From the NCBI RefSeq assembly GCF_001704295.1, contig NZ_CP012334.1, forward strand, positions 4,476,084 to 4,540,083: a stretch of DNA of 64,000 nucleotides, given 5' to 3'. Positions 53,146 to 62,493 of this stretch are shown here, piece by piece. A program made the position numbers and the translations under genes. The notes beneath the pieces were generated by a model. That model had not been told where the DNA came from. It ran no database searches and saw nothing but the letters and a program-made list of their open reading frames with translations. This DNA is from Bordetella sp. H567. GTDB lineage: Bacteria > Pseudomonadota > Gammaproteobacteria > Burkholderiales > Burkholderiaceae_B. Positions within the stretch are counted from its first letter, which is position 1. Each line of letters begins with the position of its first letter.

Positions 53146-53487
53146 ATGAGCGATACCCCGGGCCCCTATTCCGTGACGCTGGTGCCGGCAAACTGGCGCT
53201 TCGACGCCGGTGCGGACGAAGCACTGGTGGCCGCCGCCGCGCGCGCCGCCATCCGGCTGCCGGCGTCATGCCGCAACGGCACGTGCCGCACGTGCATGTG
53301 TTTTCTGATCGAGGGGGAAGTCGCCTATCCCGGCGGCCGGCCGGGCCTGACGGCGGAGGAAATGGAAGAGGGCTGGATCCTGCCCTGCGTGGGGCGGGCG
53401 CGCACCGATTTGCGTATCGAAGTGCCGGACGCCGAGCCCCTGGAGGAAGCCGCGCCGCGCCCCATCATGACGGGGCCGCGGCGCTAG
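53146..53487 (+). CDS. [2Fe-2S] plant-type ferredoxin
   Basis: A 113-residue electron-transfer protein. Cluster ligands are Cys42, Cys47 and Cys50 (SCRNGTCRTC) and Cys81 (ILPCVGRA). An extra Cys52 lies beside the third ligand. The protein probably feeds electrons to an oxygenase or reductase encoded elsewhere. No ribosome site is visible before the ATG, and a TAGAAT -10-like box (53133-53138) lies only seven bases upstream, so a leaderless transcript is possible. Confidence 0.88.
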   Translation: MSDTPGPYSVTLVPANWRFDAGADEALVAAAARAAIRLPASCRNGTCRTCMCFLIEGEVAYPGGRPGLTAEEMEEGWILPCVGRARTDLRIEVPDAEPLEEAAPRPIMTGPRR

Positions 53488-53543
53488 GGCGTGTTAACGA
53501 TGAAGCCGCGGCGCGGATGACCACGGCGGCGCGCATGGGCGTA

Positions 53544-53771
53544 TCAGCCCGCGGCGATGCGGTAATGGCTTTCGCTGAATTCGACACCGGTCCCTTGGCT
53601 GGCGGAGCTGTCGAACGGCTGAATGGCGCCGGCGGCGGCTGCATCGCCACGCGGGTCGATGCGGGGCAGCCTGCGCTCAGGCTGGGCCGCGACGCTCGGC
53701 GGTAAAGCCTGGTTGGGAACACCCAGCAAAGTCAGCTCGGCACCTATCAATCCCTTGAAAAGCTCGTTCAT
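53544..53771 (-). CDS. Small hypothetical protein
   Basis: A 75-residue protein starting MNELFKGLIGAELTLLGVPN after a good AAGGAG site eight bases upstream. The first 20 residues are amphipathic or weakly membrane-like; the rest is polar with PERRLPRIDPRG. No homolog recognised. It lies alone between the ferredoxin and a Bug gene. The good ribosome site is the main support. Confidence 0.5.
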   Translation of the reverse strand: MNELFKGLIGAELTLLGVPNQALPPSVAAQPERRLPRIDPRGDAAAAGAIQPFDSSASQGTGVEFSESHYRIAAG

Positions 53772-54015
53772 AACCGCTACTCCTTGATCCAGGTCATACC
53801 GGCGACGTGTTGTCCGGTATTTATGGATGGACAGGATAGGAGAAGTCAGGTTCCCCCGGAAGGAAAATGCTTCTATCGCGGCGATTCAATGATCCTATCG
53901 GCGCGATACACGCGAAGGATGCGGCGCATTCCGTGGCTGCGTGCCGGCGATGGAAAAACGCCAAGCCAAGGACTAGACTTGGCGCGCAGAAACACAACAA
54001 AACCGGAGAAGACAA

Positions 54016-54990
54016 ATGGGATCGACCTTCAAGGCGGCCGCGGCCGCAGTGGCGCTGTGCGCCGCCTCCCTCTGCCAGGCCCAGAACGGCTGGCCCGCCA
54101 AACCCGTCACCATGATCGTGCCGTTTCCGCCGGGCGGCGTGGCCGATACGGTCGCGCGGCCGGTAGCCGATGCGATGAGCCGCGTCCTGAAGCAGTCGGT
54201 GGTGGTGGAGAACCGCGCCGGCGCGGGCGGCGGACTGGGCATGGGCGTGGTGGCGCGCGCCGAACCCGACGGCTATACCGTGCTGATGGCGCTGTCGTCC
54301 ATCTCGATCATCCCGGAAGCCGACCGCATACTGGGCCGTCCGCCGATGTATCAGCTCAAGCAGTTCAAGCCCATCGCGCGTTTTACCGCCGACCCCACCG
54401 TCCTGGTGGTGCGCGCCGATAGTCCGTGGAAGACCGCGCGGGAACTCATCGATGACCTGCGCCGGCCGGACGCCACGCCCTTGACCTATGGCTCGTCGGG
54501 CAACTACGGCACCATGCACGTTCCGATGGAGATGTTGCACAGCGCCGCGGGCATCAAGGTATTGCACGTTCCCTACGGCGGTGCGGGGCCCGCCATCGTC
54601 GCGCTGCTGGGCGGGCAGGTACAAGCCCTGTCGACCGGCCCGGCGTCGGTATTGCAGTACATCCAGGCGGGCAAGGTGCGGGCGCTGGCCACGTGGGGCG
54701 ACACGCGGCTGGCGGCGCTGCCGGACGTACCCACGCTCAAGGAACTGGGCTATGACGTCACGTTCGCGCAATGGTCCGGGCTGTTCGTGCCGGCGGCCAC
54801 CCCGGAGCCCATCGTCCAGAAACTGCGTGCGGCGGCGGAAGCCGCGGCCAAGGATCCGAAGGTGCGCGACACCATCCAGCAGGCGGGCAGCCCCGTGCTT
54901 TACCTGGATGCGCCGCAATTCCAGCAGTACTGGGATGCCGACGCCGCGAAGATGACGGAGGCGGTGCGCAAGATCGGCAAGGTGGAATGA
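54016..54990 (+). CDS. Bug/TctC-type periplasmic solute-binding protein (third copy)
   Basis: A 324-residue binding protein. The signal peptide (AAAAVALCAASLCQAQN) precedes the motif VTMIVPFPPGGVADTVARPV and ENRAGAGGGLGMGVVARAEP. GYTVLMALSSISIIPEADRI continues the family pattern. It is an orphan receptor: neither a transporter partner nor a catabolic gene lies next to it. A GGAG site sits ahead of the ATG within ACCGGAGAAGACAA. Confidence 0.92.
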   Translation: MGSTFKAAAAAVALCAASLCQAQNGWPAKPVTMIVPFPPGGVADTVARPVADAMSRVLKQSVVVENRAGAGGGLGMGVVARAEPDGYTVLMALSSISIIPEADRILGRPPMYQLKQFKPIARFTADPTVLVVRADSPWKTARELIDDLRRPDATPLTYGSSGNYGTMHVPMEMLHSAAGIKVLHVPYGGAGPAIVALLGGQVQALSTGPASVLQYIQAGKVRALATWGDTRLAALPDVPTLKELGYDVTFAQWSGLFVPAATPEPIVQKLRAAAEAAAKDPKVRDTIQQAGSPVLYLDAPQFQQYWDADAAKMTEAVRKIGKVE

Positions 54991-55097
54991 CGGGCTTCGG
55001 CCACGGCACCCAGGCCTGGATGCGCGCATGCCGGGTACGCAGCAGCGCCGGTGCCAGCCGACGCGGGCGGCTCTCCAGGTCCGGACCCAAGGCCAGG

Positions 55098-55120
55098 GGC
55101 GCCGCGCCATGCGCGGCGCC
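55098..55120. terminator. Strong hairpin between convergent genes
   Basis: GGCGCCGCGC-CAT-GCGCGGCGCC forms a perfect ten-pair stem with a three-base loop, six bases beyond the stop of the minus-strand Gly/His-rich gene and 108 bp after the Bug stop. No T-tract follows on either strand, so it may slow polymerase or stabilise 3' ends rather than terminate on its own. Confidence 0.45.
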
Positions 55121-55125
55121 GCGGC

Positions 55126-55749
55126 TCAGCTGACGGAGTATCCCCGTCCGGTCATGCAGGCGGACATCGCGCGGTTATAGGAATCCACCATCACGCCGGT
55201 GGTCCATTCGTTGGGATGTGCCGGATCGTAGCCGCTCTGGTTCATGGCCCAGCCTTGGCATTCGCTGCGGTCTCGGGTCTGCTGCGCCTGGGTCTGGCCG
55301 CGCGCCGGATAAGCGATCAGATTGCCGGTCGGCGCCGGGGGCGGCGCATACACGGGCGGCGAGGTATAGGCCACGGGGGGCGCCGCATACACCGGAGCAC
55401 CGTATACCGGTGCGCCGTAGACCACGGGTGGCGCGGCATACACCGGTGTGGTGTAGACCACGGAAGGACCGGAGTTCGCGGCGATGATCGCGCCCGCCGC
55501 GCCCAGCGCCAGCGCGCCGCCTATCCACCAGCCGGCGGACGAACTGCAGCAATATCCCCCGTGGTGCCAGCCGCCGCCATGCCAGCCGCCGCCATGCCAG
55601 CCGCTGCCGCCGCCATGCCATCCGCTGCCGCCGCCGTGCCATCCGCCGCCGCCGCCGTGATAGCCACCCGCCATCGCCGGCGGCGCAACGCCGGCAGCCG
55701 TCGCGATGGCGAGGGCCGCGACAGCGATTCGTAAGGTAAACGCTTTCAT
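55126..55749 (-). CDS. Secreted Gly/His-rich repeat protein
   Basis: A 207-residue exported protein starting MKAFTLRIAVAALAIATAAG. After the signal comes a run of W-H-G-G-G units (about residues 26-60), a Cys pair (GGYCCSSSAG), and one transmembrane or glycine-zipper segment (GGALALGAAGAIIAANSG). A Val-Tyr-Ala-Pro-rich spacer and a C-terminal domain (RSECQGWAMNQSGYDP ... SACMTGRGYSV) follow. The His-rich stretch could bind Ni, Zn or Cu, an inference. DNA encoding the repeats is itself tandemly repetitive. Confidence 0.75.
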   Translation of the reverse strand: MKAFTLRIAVAALAIATAAGVAPPAMAGGYHGGGGGWHGGGSGWHGGGSGWHGGGWHGGGWHHGGYCCSSSAGWWIGGALALGAAGAIIAANSGPSVVYTTPVYAAPPVVYGAPVYGAPVYAAPPVAYTSPPVYAPPPAPTGNLIAYPARGQTQAQQTRDRSECQGWAMNQSGYDPAHPNEWTTGVMVDSYNRAMSACMTGRGYSVS

Positions 55750-56184
55750 CTTGCGTGCTCCCAGGTCCCCCGGGTGCAGTGCCTCGGGAGATATGATCAT
55801 TACTCTACTCACTTCGACTGATTTCCGGCGAGCGAATTCCATGCCGCCATATTGCCGTCGTTTCAAGCCGTTTCGGGCGGCGGGGGAACGGGGCGGCGCC
55901 CCCGGGATTCCATAAAAATTCAGTGTTATGCCAGCTGACGGCGGGGCTTCGGGACCGCGCCCCTGCCCTACCCGGGGACATTCCCGCCGAAGTACGAGGC
56001 GATCTCGCGCATGCGCCGGGCCCGCGCGTCCATCGATCCTTGACCGCCGTGGACCGCGCGAGGCGGCGAGACCTATGGGTCCCGTGGACGGATAATTTTA
56101 ATCCGGGTAAAATTGTGCCCGTTTCGACCTTCCCACATCCTGGCCTAGCCCGACCGCGCCCCGTGCCGGGCTGGCCGACGCATC
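55750..56184. other. 435-bp intergenic region
   Basis: It lies between the divergent Gly/His-rich and DUF2239 genes. An AT-rich island at about 56090-56115 carries the only promoter-like sequence noted. No RNA gene, repeat or additional coding frame is supported. Confidence 0.4.
56085..56113 (+). promoter_or_regulatory. Possible sigma-70 promoter for DUF2239
   Basis: TGGACG (56085-56090) and TAAAAT (56108-56113) are 17 bases apart; the -10 matches five of six consensus bases and the -35 four of six. It lies 71 bp upstream of the DUF2239 start, in the only AT-rich stretch of the gap. Confidence 0.4.
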
Positions 56185-56877
56185 ATGACACTTACCGTCC
56201 AAACCCCATGTACCGCCTTCGACGGCCATCGCCGCCTGGCGGCCGGTCCCCTTGCCGACGTGGCGCTGGCCGTGAAGGCCGCGCTCGAGGATGCGCCGTC
56301 CGGCCGGCAAGGCGATGTGCTGACCTTCGATGACCTGACGGGCCGCGTCGTTGACATCGATATCCGGGGCAGCCGCGAGGATGTGCTGGCGCGGCTCGCG
56401 CGCGCCCATGCGGCCATGGAAGCCGCGACGGCCGGCAACTCGGCCAGGGAGGCCGTCGCCGCGCCGCCCACGCCGGACGATGCCGCCGTCCCGGCCGGCG
56501 ATGCGTCCATCCCGTCCGCCGGCGATGCCCCCGCTTCGAACGGGCCGCGCGGCCGCGGCCGGCCGCGCCTGGGCGTGATCGCACGCGAAGTCACCCTGTT
56601 GCCGCGGCACTGGGAATGGCTGAACGCGCAGCCGGGCGGCGCGTCGGTCGCGCTACGCAAGCTCGTCGAAGCCGGCATGCGCGACCGCCGCGCCCGCGAA
56701 CGCGGGATGCGCGAAGCGGCATATCGGTTCATGTCCGCCATGGCCGGCGATATGGCGGGCTTCGAGGAAGCGGCGCGCGCCCTGTTCGCCGACGATGCCC
56801 GCGCCATGTCCCGGCACATGGCATCATGGCCGGCCGACATCCACGACCACGCGCTGCGCCTGGCGTTCGGGCAGTAG
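56185..56877 (+). CDS. DUF2239 family protein
   Basis: A 230-residue protein. The N-terminal domain (TPCTAFDGHRRLAAGPLADV, VLTFDDLTGRVVDIDIRGS) is followed by a Pro/Ala linker and a C-terminal helical half beginning GRGRPRLGVIAREVTLLPRH, an AT-hook-like basic patch and the conserved DUF2239 core. HWEWLNAQPGGASVALRKLV suggests a nucleic-acid-binding helical fold. It is 49 bp upstream of the NYN-LOTUS gene, so the two may act together. Function unknown. Confidence 0.85.
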   Translation: MTLTVQTPCTAFDGHRRLAAGPLADVALAVKAALEDAPSGRQGDVLTFDDLTGRVVDIDIRGSREDVLARLARAHAAMEAATAGNSAREAVAAPPTPDDAAVPAGDASIPSAGDAPASNGPRGRGRPRLGVIAREVTLLPRHWEWLNAQPGGASVALRKLVEAGMRDRRARERGMREAAYRFMSAMAGDMAGFEEAARALFADDARAMSRHMASWPADIHDHALRLAFGQ

Positions 56878-56926
56878 GCCGAGGCCATCGCCAAGGATGG
56901 TCCTTACGCATTCCACTGGAGCCTTG

Positions 56927-58375
56927 ATGATCTCTTCCCACGACAACGTCAGCATGGCGCTGTTCTGCGATTTCGAAAACGTCGCGCTGGGCGTGCGCGA
57001 CGCCAACTACGAGAAGTTCGACATCCGCATGGTGCTGGAACGGCTGCTGCTGAAGGGCAGCATCGTCATCAAGAAGGCCTATTGCGACTGGGATCGCTAC
57101 AAGGCCTTCAAGGCGCCGATGCATGAAGCGAATTTCGAACTCATCGAAATCCCGCACGTGCGCCAGTCCGGCAAGAATTCCGCCGACATCCGCCTCGTGG
57201 TGGATGCGCTGGACCTTTGCTACACCAAGTCCCACGTCAATACCTTCGTGATCATCAGCGGCGACTCGGATTTTTCGCCGCTGGTATCAAAGCTGCGCGA
57301 AAACGACAAGCATGTGATCGGTGTGGGGGTGAAACATTCCACCTCGGACCTGCTGATCGCCAATTGCGATGAGTTCATTTTCTACGACGACCTTGTCCGC
57401 GAAAACGCGCGATCGGCGTCCCGCCAGGCCGGCCGGGACGGCGCCGCGGGCGGACGGCGCGGCGGGGGCGACGACCGCCGCCGCAAGGAAGACGCCGATG
57501 CCCGCAGGAGCCAGGCCATCGATATCGCGGTCGAGACCTTCGATGCCCTGGTCGCGGAACGCGGCGACACCGGCAAGATCTGGGCATCGGCGCTGAAGGA
57601 CGCCATCAAGCGCCGCAAGCCGGACTTCAACGAGTCGTACTACGGCTTTCGCGCATTCGGCAACCTGCTGGAAGAAGCCCAGGCGCGCGGCCTGCTCGAG
57701 GTGGGGCGCGATGAAAAGTCGGGCACGTACGTGTACCGCTCGAATGCAGGCGCGGGAGATCGCGCGGCGCCGTCCCGCGACGGCGTCGGCGGCGATGCCA
57801 GGACGCTGGAGCCGCGGGAAACGCCCGATACCGCCATGACCGCGGCCTCACCGGCGCCGGACGCCGCCGGCCATGCGCAGCACGACAAACCCAAGCGCGG
57901 CAGCCGCCGCCGCGCGCGGCCGGCCGCGCCGGCATTGCCCGCAGGCCAGGGAGAAACAGCCCCGGAGGGATCCTTCGAAGCAGCCTTCGCCACCGGGACG
58001 CCGGTCGAGCCCACCGCCGGGACACCGTCCGCATCCACCATCGGCACACCGTCCGGATCTCCGGTGGACATGCCCGCCGACGCACTGCCGGAACAGGCAG
58101 CGGCCGTGGCCGACAGGACGCCCGGCACATCCCGGCGCGGCGCATCGAGGCGAGGCGGCTCGCGTGCGCGGACCACGGATGCATCGCCCCCGGCATCGGC
58201 CACGGACGCGTCCTTGCCGGCGCCGCCGCACGGCACCGAGCAAGCCGCGCCCGCCATGGCGAGCCAGCCGGACGCACCCGCCGACGCCGCTTCGAGCAAA
58301 CCCGCGACAGCGCGCAAGACCGCCGCGCGGCCGCGGCGCGCACGCAAGACGGCGCCCTCCGCGTCCGAAACCTGA
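56927..58375 (+). CDS. NYN-domain ribonuclease-like protein with LOTUS domain and disordered tail
   Basis: A 482-residue protein. Residues 10-160 are a NYN/LabA-type PIN nuclease: acidic metal ligands in ALFCDFENVALG, KNSADIRLVVDALDL and IISGDSDFSPLVSKLRE. A basic linker (residues 165-195) leads to an OST-HTH/LOTUS domain (about 195-265; IDIAVETFDALVAE, KDAIKRRKPDFNES). The last 210 residues are Ala/Pro/Thr/Arg-rich and disordered. The combination points to RNA degradation or binding. The ATG at 56927 is preceded by no clear site; a TTG one codon earlier is possible. Confidence 0.87.
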   Translation: MISSHDNVSMALFCDFENVALGVRDANYEKFDIRMVLERLLLKGSIVIKKAYCDWDRYKAFKAPMHEANFELIEIPHVRQSGKNSADIRLVVDALDLCYTKSHVNTFVIISGDSDFSPLVSKLRENDKHVIGVGVKHSTSDLLIANCDEFIFYDDLVRENARSASRQAGRDGAAGGRRGGGDDRRRKEDADARRSQAIDIAVETFDALVAERGDTGKIWASALKDAIKRRKPDFNESYYGFRAFGNLLEEAQARGLLEVGRDEKSGTYVYRSNAGAGDRAAPSRDGVGGDARTLEPRETPDTAMTAASPAPDAAGHAQHDKPKRGSRRRARPAAPALPAGQGETAPEGSFEAAFATGTPVEPTAGTPSASTIGTPSGSPVDMPADALPEQAAAVADRTPGTSRRGASRRGGSRARTTDASPPASATDASLPAPPHGTEQAAPAMASQPDAPADAASSKPATARKTAARPRRARKTAPSASET

Positions 58376-58443
58376 GCTAGACTGCCGCTTGGTCCCTCCG
58401 CCCGGATGGGAACTTCCCAGACGGCTTCTCCCAGGTGATACCC

Positions 58444-59007
58444 ATGAAGAAACCCGCAAGCAACTCGAAGAACTCGACCAAGAAAGGCAGCCTCGAAAAA
58501 CGCCGCATGGCGCCTTTGGCGACCCCGTCGGATATCTCGTCCGAAGGTACGCGCGATATCAGCGGCGCGCTGAATCGCCTGCTGGCGGACGTCTTCGCCC
58601 TTTATATGAAGACCAAGAACTTCCATTGGCACGTCAGCGGCCCGCACTTCCGCGACTATCACCTGCTGCTGGACGAACAGGCGACCGAGATCTTCGCGAT
58701 GACCGACCCGATCGCCGAGCGCATCCGCAAGCTGGGCGGCCCGACGCTGAAGTCCATCGGCCATATCGCCCGCATGCAGCGCCTGCTGGACAACGATGCG
58801 GACTACGTGCAGGCGCTGGACATGCTGGCCGAGCTGCAGGAGGACAACAAGAGCCTGACGTCGTTCATGCGCGAAGTGCATGACCTGTGTGACGAGCATC
58901 GCGACATCGCCACGGCCAGCCTGATCGAGAACTGGATCGACGAGACCGAACAGCGCACCTGGTTCCTGTTCGAGACCAGCCGCCGCGGCGACTCCACCGG
59001 CCACTGA
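58444..59007 (+). CDS. dps: Dps-family DNA-binding ferritin
   Basis: A 187-residue protein that oxidises and stores iron in a dodecamer and protects DNA. Ferroxidase residues are His61, His73, Asp77, Asp88 and Glu92 in NFHWHVSGPHFRDYH, LLLDEQATEIF and TDPIAERI. The Lys/Ser-rich N-terminal tail (MKKPASNSKNSTKKGSLEKR) is suited to bind DNA. AGGTGA lies five bases before the ATG at 58444. It ends two bases from the convergent sigma-factor gene. Confidence 0.93.
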   Translation: MKKPASNSKNSTKKGSLEKRRMAPLATPSDISSEGTRDISGALNRLLADVFALYMKTKNFHWHVSGPHFRDYHLLLDEQATEIFAMTDPIAERIRKLGGPTLKSIGHIARMQRLLDNDADYVQALDMLAELQEDNKSLTSFMREVHDLCDEHRDIATASLIENWIDETEQRTWFLFETSRRGDSTGH

Positions 59008-59009
59008 TC

Positions 59010-60287
59010 CTACTGGCCGTCGTCCAGTGCCCGCGCCCGCGCCAGCAGCATGTCGCGGTCGCGCGTGTTGCGGGTCATGGCGGCGGCTTCCTCGAAAGCC
59101 GCGCGCGCCTGCGCCTTGCGGCCCAAGCGGGCCAGCAAGTCGCCGCGCACGCTGGGTAGCCACGGATACTTGCGCAAGGCAGGCTCCTCACCCAGCGCTT
59201 GCACCAGCGGCAGGGCCTCGGCAGGCCCCTGCGCCATGCTTACCGCGACCGCCCGGTTCAAGGCCACTACCGGCGAGGGCGCGCGCTGCATCAGAAGGTC
59301 GTACAGCGCCACGATGCGCGCCCAATCGGTTGCGTCCGCCGTCGGCGCCCGCGCATGGCACGCCGCCAGCGCCGCCTGCAATACGTAGGGCCCCTGGCCG
59401 CCCAGGGCTTCCGCCCGCGCCAACGCATCCAGCCCGCGACGAATCTGCTCCCGGTCCCAGCGGCCGCGATCCTGGTCCGCCAACAGCACTGGCGCTCCCT
59501 GCGCATCCACCCGCGCATGCAGGCGCGAGGCCTGCAGTTCCATCAGGGCCACCAGGCCGTGCACTTCGCTTTCGCCGGGCGCCAGGCCGGCCAGCACACC
59601 ACCCAGCCGGATGGCTTCCTGGCATAGCGCGGGGCGCATCCAGTCATCGCCGGCCGTCGCGGCATAGCCTTCATTGAAGACCAGATAGATCACTTCCAGC
59701 ACCGACGCCAGCCGTTGCGCGCGCAGATGCGCCGGCGGCACCTCGAAGGGAACGTTCGCCTTGGACAGCGTCCGCTTGGCTCGCACGATGCGCTGCGCGA
59801 TGGTGGGCTCGCCGACCAGGAATGCGCGCGCGATCTCGTCCGTGGTCAGGCCGCACAGCAGCCGCAAGGTGAGCGCCACGCGGGCATCCATGGACAGCAC
59901 GGGGTGACAGGCCGTGAAGACCAGCCGCAGCAGGTCGTCGCCGATATCGTCCTGGCGCGCGGCATCCAGCGCGTCGACGAAATCGGGTTCGACGCTGGTT
60001 TCCAGCGCATCCATGTCCTGTGCCAGCTGTTCCTGCTTGCGCGCATGCAGCGCGTCCTGGCGCAGGCGGTCCAGCGCCCGGTGCTTGGCCGTCGTCATGA
60101 GCCAGGCCCCCGGGTTATCCGGCACGCCGGTGCGCGGCCAATGTTCCAGCGCGGCGACCAGCGCATCCTGGGCGTAGTCTTCCGCCAGACCGACGTCCCG
60201 CACCAGCCGGGCCACGCCGGCGATGACCTTGGCGGCTTCGCGGCGCCATACGGCATCGATGGCCGCGTGCGTGGCCGCCGGATTCAT
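59010..60287 (-). CDS. ECF sigma factor, ECF42 type (DUF6596)
   Basis: A 425-residue sigma factor. Region 2 covers VIAGVARLVRDVGLAEDYAQ and DALVAALEHWPRTGVPDNPG. Region 4 includes LTLRLLCGLTTDEIARAFLV and TIAQRIVRAKRTL. The long C-terminal extension (about residues 180-420) is the DUF6596/TPR-like domain of group ECF42, which lacks a classical anti-sigma factor and is usually regulated with a DGPF-domain partner. That partner lies upstream on the same strand at 60474-60827. Confidence 0.9.
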   Translation of the reverse strand: MNPAATHAAIDAVWRREAAKVIAGVARLVRDVGLAEDYAQDALVAALEHWPRTGVPDNPGAWLMTTAKHRALDRLRQDALHARKQEQLAQDMDALETSVEPDFVDALDAARQDDIGDDLLRLVFTACHPVLSMDARVALTLRLLCGLTTDEIARAFLVGEPTIAQRIVRAKRTLSKANVPFEVPPAHLRAQRLASVLEVIYLVFNEGYAATAGDDWMRPALCQEAIRLGGVLAGLAPGESEVHGLVALMELQASRLHARVDAQGAPVLLADQDRGRWDREQIRRGLDALARAEALGGQGPYVLQAALAACHARAPTADATDWARIVALYDLLMQRAPSPVVALNRAVAVSMAQGPAEALPLVQALGEEPALRKYPWLPSVRGDLLARLGRKAQARAAFEEAAAMTRNTRDRDMLLARARALDDGQ

Positions 60288-60473
60288 GGCGCCTCCGTCC
60301 CGCTACCCGCCGGATCCGCATGGATGGAAATCGCATGGAGGCCTCCCGTCGCACATCGCGGCCGCGGCGCGGCCCATGCCTGTACGACGGGCGCCGCGCG
60401 GGGCTTTCGACAGCCGGGCGGCGGCGTGGGGGAAAACCCCAGGCGGGGAGCGGGGGCCGGCACGACGGCGAAC

Positions 60474-60827
60474 CTATTCGTAGCAGGGCGCCGTGCGGCG
60501 GACCTCGACGGTGCACCAGGCGGCCGCCGGGCACTCCGCCGCGATGGCCAGGGCTTCCTCGCGGGTCTCGCAATCCAGCAGGAAAAACCCGCCCACCATT
60601 TCCTTGGCTTCCGCGAAGGGCCCGTCGGTCAGACGCTGCCGCCCTTCGCGCACCTGGACACGGGTACCTTCGCTATCGCCCGCGAGCGATTCGCAGGCAA
60701 TCAGCTTGCCCCGCGATTGCAGCTCCCCGGCGAAGCGGCGCATTTGGTCGTAGACCTGGCGGCCTTCGGCTTCGGTGCGCTGGGCGCGCTGGCCGCGCGG
60801 CTCGACGATAAGCAGCATGTACGACAT
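60474..60827 (-). CDS. YCII-related DGPF-domain protein
   Basis: A 117-residue protein. The core is the DGPF motif in QRLTDGPFAEAKEMVGGFFL, with SYMLLIVEPRGQR at the start. GGAGG precedes the ATG at 60827. Such proteins accompany ECF42 sigma factors, here 186 bp downstream on the same strand. They may sense a small molecule or act as targets of the sigma factor; the reaction is unknown. Confidence 0.88.
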   Translation of the reverse strand: MSYMLLIVEPRGQRAQRTEAEGRQVYDQMRRFAGELQSRGKLIACESLAGDSEGTRVQVREGRQRLTDGPFAEAKEMVGGFFLLDCETREEALAIAAECPAAAWCTVEVRRTAPCYE

Positions 60828-60908
60828 GATGGCCTCCTGTTGGCGGGCGCGATAGCCTGGAGGCATTGTATCCGCGGGCCGCCGCGGCGGCATGCGGCGC
60901 GGCGGGCG

Positions 60909-62213
60909 CTAACGCTCCGTCAGGGTGTCGGTGACGGCGCCCAGCGTACGCGACTGCGACAGGGAGACGTCGACGACTTCGGCCATGATGCCGGTGACGC
61001 GCCGCGACGAGGCAACGATATCCTCCATCGTGCCGCCGGCCGACTGTACCAGGGCCGCTCCCTGCTCGATCTGCTGGACGGATGCCTGGATCAGGGTCTT
61101 GATTTCCTTGGCCGCGGCCGCGCTATGTTGCGCCAGGTTGCGCACCTCCGCCGCGACGACGGCGAAGCCCTTGCCATGGCTACCCGCGCGGGCCGCTTCG
61201 ACAGCGGCGTTCAGCGCCAGGATGTTCGTCTGGAAGGCCACGCCATCCATCACGCCGTTGATGTCGGCGATACGGCGCGAACTTTCCGTGATGGCGCCCA
61301 TGGTTTGCACGACCTCGCGCACCGTCCGGCCGCCCGCCTCCGCGACGTTGGCCGCTTCCAGCGCCAGCGCATTGGCCTGGGAAGCACGCTCGGCGTTCTC
61401 CGTCAGACCTTGCACCGCTTCGCCCAGCTGCTGCGCGGCAACGACGCGGCGGGTGATGTCGGTAGCGAACTTGACCACCTTGAAAGGCCGGCCCTCGCCG
61501 TCCAGGATAGGGTTGTAGCTGGCATCGATCCACACTTCGCGGCCGCCCTTGCCGATGCGCAGGTATTTGCCGGTGTCATGCACGCCGGCAGCCAGGCGGC
61601 GCCAGAACTCCTGGTAGGCGGGCGATTGCCTTTCCTCGGGCAGCACGAACATACTGTGGTGGCGTCCCGCCACTTCGTCCTCCTCGTAGCCCAGGGCGTC
61701 CAGGAACAGCCGGTTCGCCCGGATGATAGTGCCGTCCAGTTCGAATTCGATGATGGCCTGGACCTTGGAAATGGCGGCAAGCTGGCCGGCGGCATCGTCG
61801 CTGCGACGCTGATCGGCCGTCACGTCGCTGGCGATCTTCACGACCTTGACGGGCCGGCCATGGCGATCGAAGACGGGCGTATAGCTGGCCTGGAGCCAGA
61901 TACAGCTGCCGTCTCGCGCGTAGCGCTTGTAGCGACCGCTCTGGAAAGCGCCTTGTGTGAGCTGTTCCCAGAATCGCGCATACGCGGGCGATGCGCCTTC
62001 GGCCCGGCCGACGAACATGCGGTGGTGCCCGCCCTGTACTTCTTCGATGCCGTAGCCGAAGAGCGACAGGAAGTTGTCGTTGGCCTGGAGGACGTTGCCG
62101 TCCAGATCGAATTCGATGACGGCTTGCGCGCGATGAAGCGCGGCCAGTTCGCCGGCGTCGCCGACATCAGGCCGCCGCGCGCCAGACAGCCGGCCCGTGA
62201 TGAAACCGAACAT
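60909..62213 (-). CDS. Soluble methyl-accepting chemotaxis protein with two PAS domains
   Basis: A 434-residue chemoreceptor. Two PAS domains occupy about residues 25-145 and 150-265 ([20 protein letters not shown] and [20 protein letters not shown]). The signalling domain has the hairpin [20 protein letters not shown]. No transmembrane segment is seen, so it senses cytoplasmic signals, perhaps redox or a bound cofactor. The signalling part is short, which is common in this class. A GGAGGAAAG site precedes the ATG at 62213. No che genes are nearby. Confidence 0.9.
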   Translation of the reverse strand: MFGFITGRLSGARRPDVGDAGELAALHRAQAVIEFDLDGNVLQANDNFLSLFGYGIEEVQGGHHRMFVGRAEGASPAYARFWEQLTQGAFQSGRYKRYARDGSCIWLQASYTPVFDRHGRPVKVVKIASDVTADQRRSDDAAGQLAAISKVQAIIEFELDGTIIRANRLFLDALGYEEDEVAGRHHSMFVLPEERQSPAYQEFWRRLAAGVHDTGKYLRIGKGGREVWIDASYNPILDGEGRPFKVVKFATDITRRVVAAQQLGEAVQGLTENAERASQANALALEAANVAEAGGRTVREVVQTMGAITESSRRIADINGVMDGVAFQTNILALNAAVEAARAGSHGKGFAVVAAEVRNLAQHSAAAAKEIKTLIQASVQQIEQGAALVQSAGGTMEDIVASSRRVTGIMAEVVDVSLSQSRTLGAVTDTLTER

Positions 62214-62493
62214 TCTTTCCTCCCTGTCCCGTGTCCGCCGGCACGGACCGGCCGTGGCCGGCATGCGGCCCATGGCTGCGCCGCCCATCCGTCCACACGC
62301 CGTGGACGACGGCGCCGTCTGCCCGCGAGCCCGCGGGTGCGCAAGCTATTCCACCCTGAACGTTACCCTGCGATGGCAGGCCGTTAAGCCCGATCAGCGG
62401 CCGATATGCCGGCTTATTTGCGGTTTGTTGCGGCCGTCATCGTGTCCACAATACGTCAGCCGTCGTCCCATCGCGCTCGCCGCAACTTGAGTC
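62214..62493. other. Divergent region between MCP and small secreted protein
   Basis: This 280-bp gap must hold two promoters. An AT-richer area at about 62413-62430 (GCTTATTTGCGGTTTGTT) is the best candidate. No gene or repeat was identified. Confidence 0.3.

Noticed and set aside
59715..62387. Long open frame on the plus strand (about 890 codons)
   Set aside because: Shadow of the sigma factor, DGPF and chemoreceptor genes on the other strand; no motifs and strongly biased composition.
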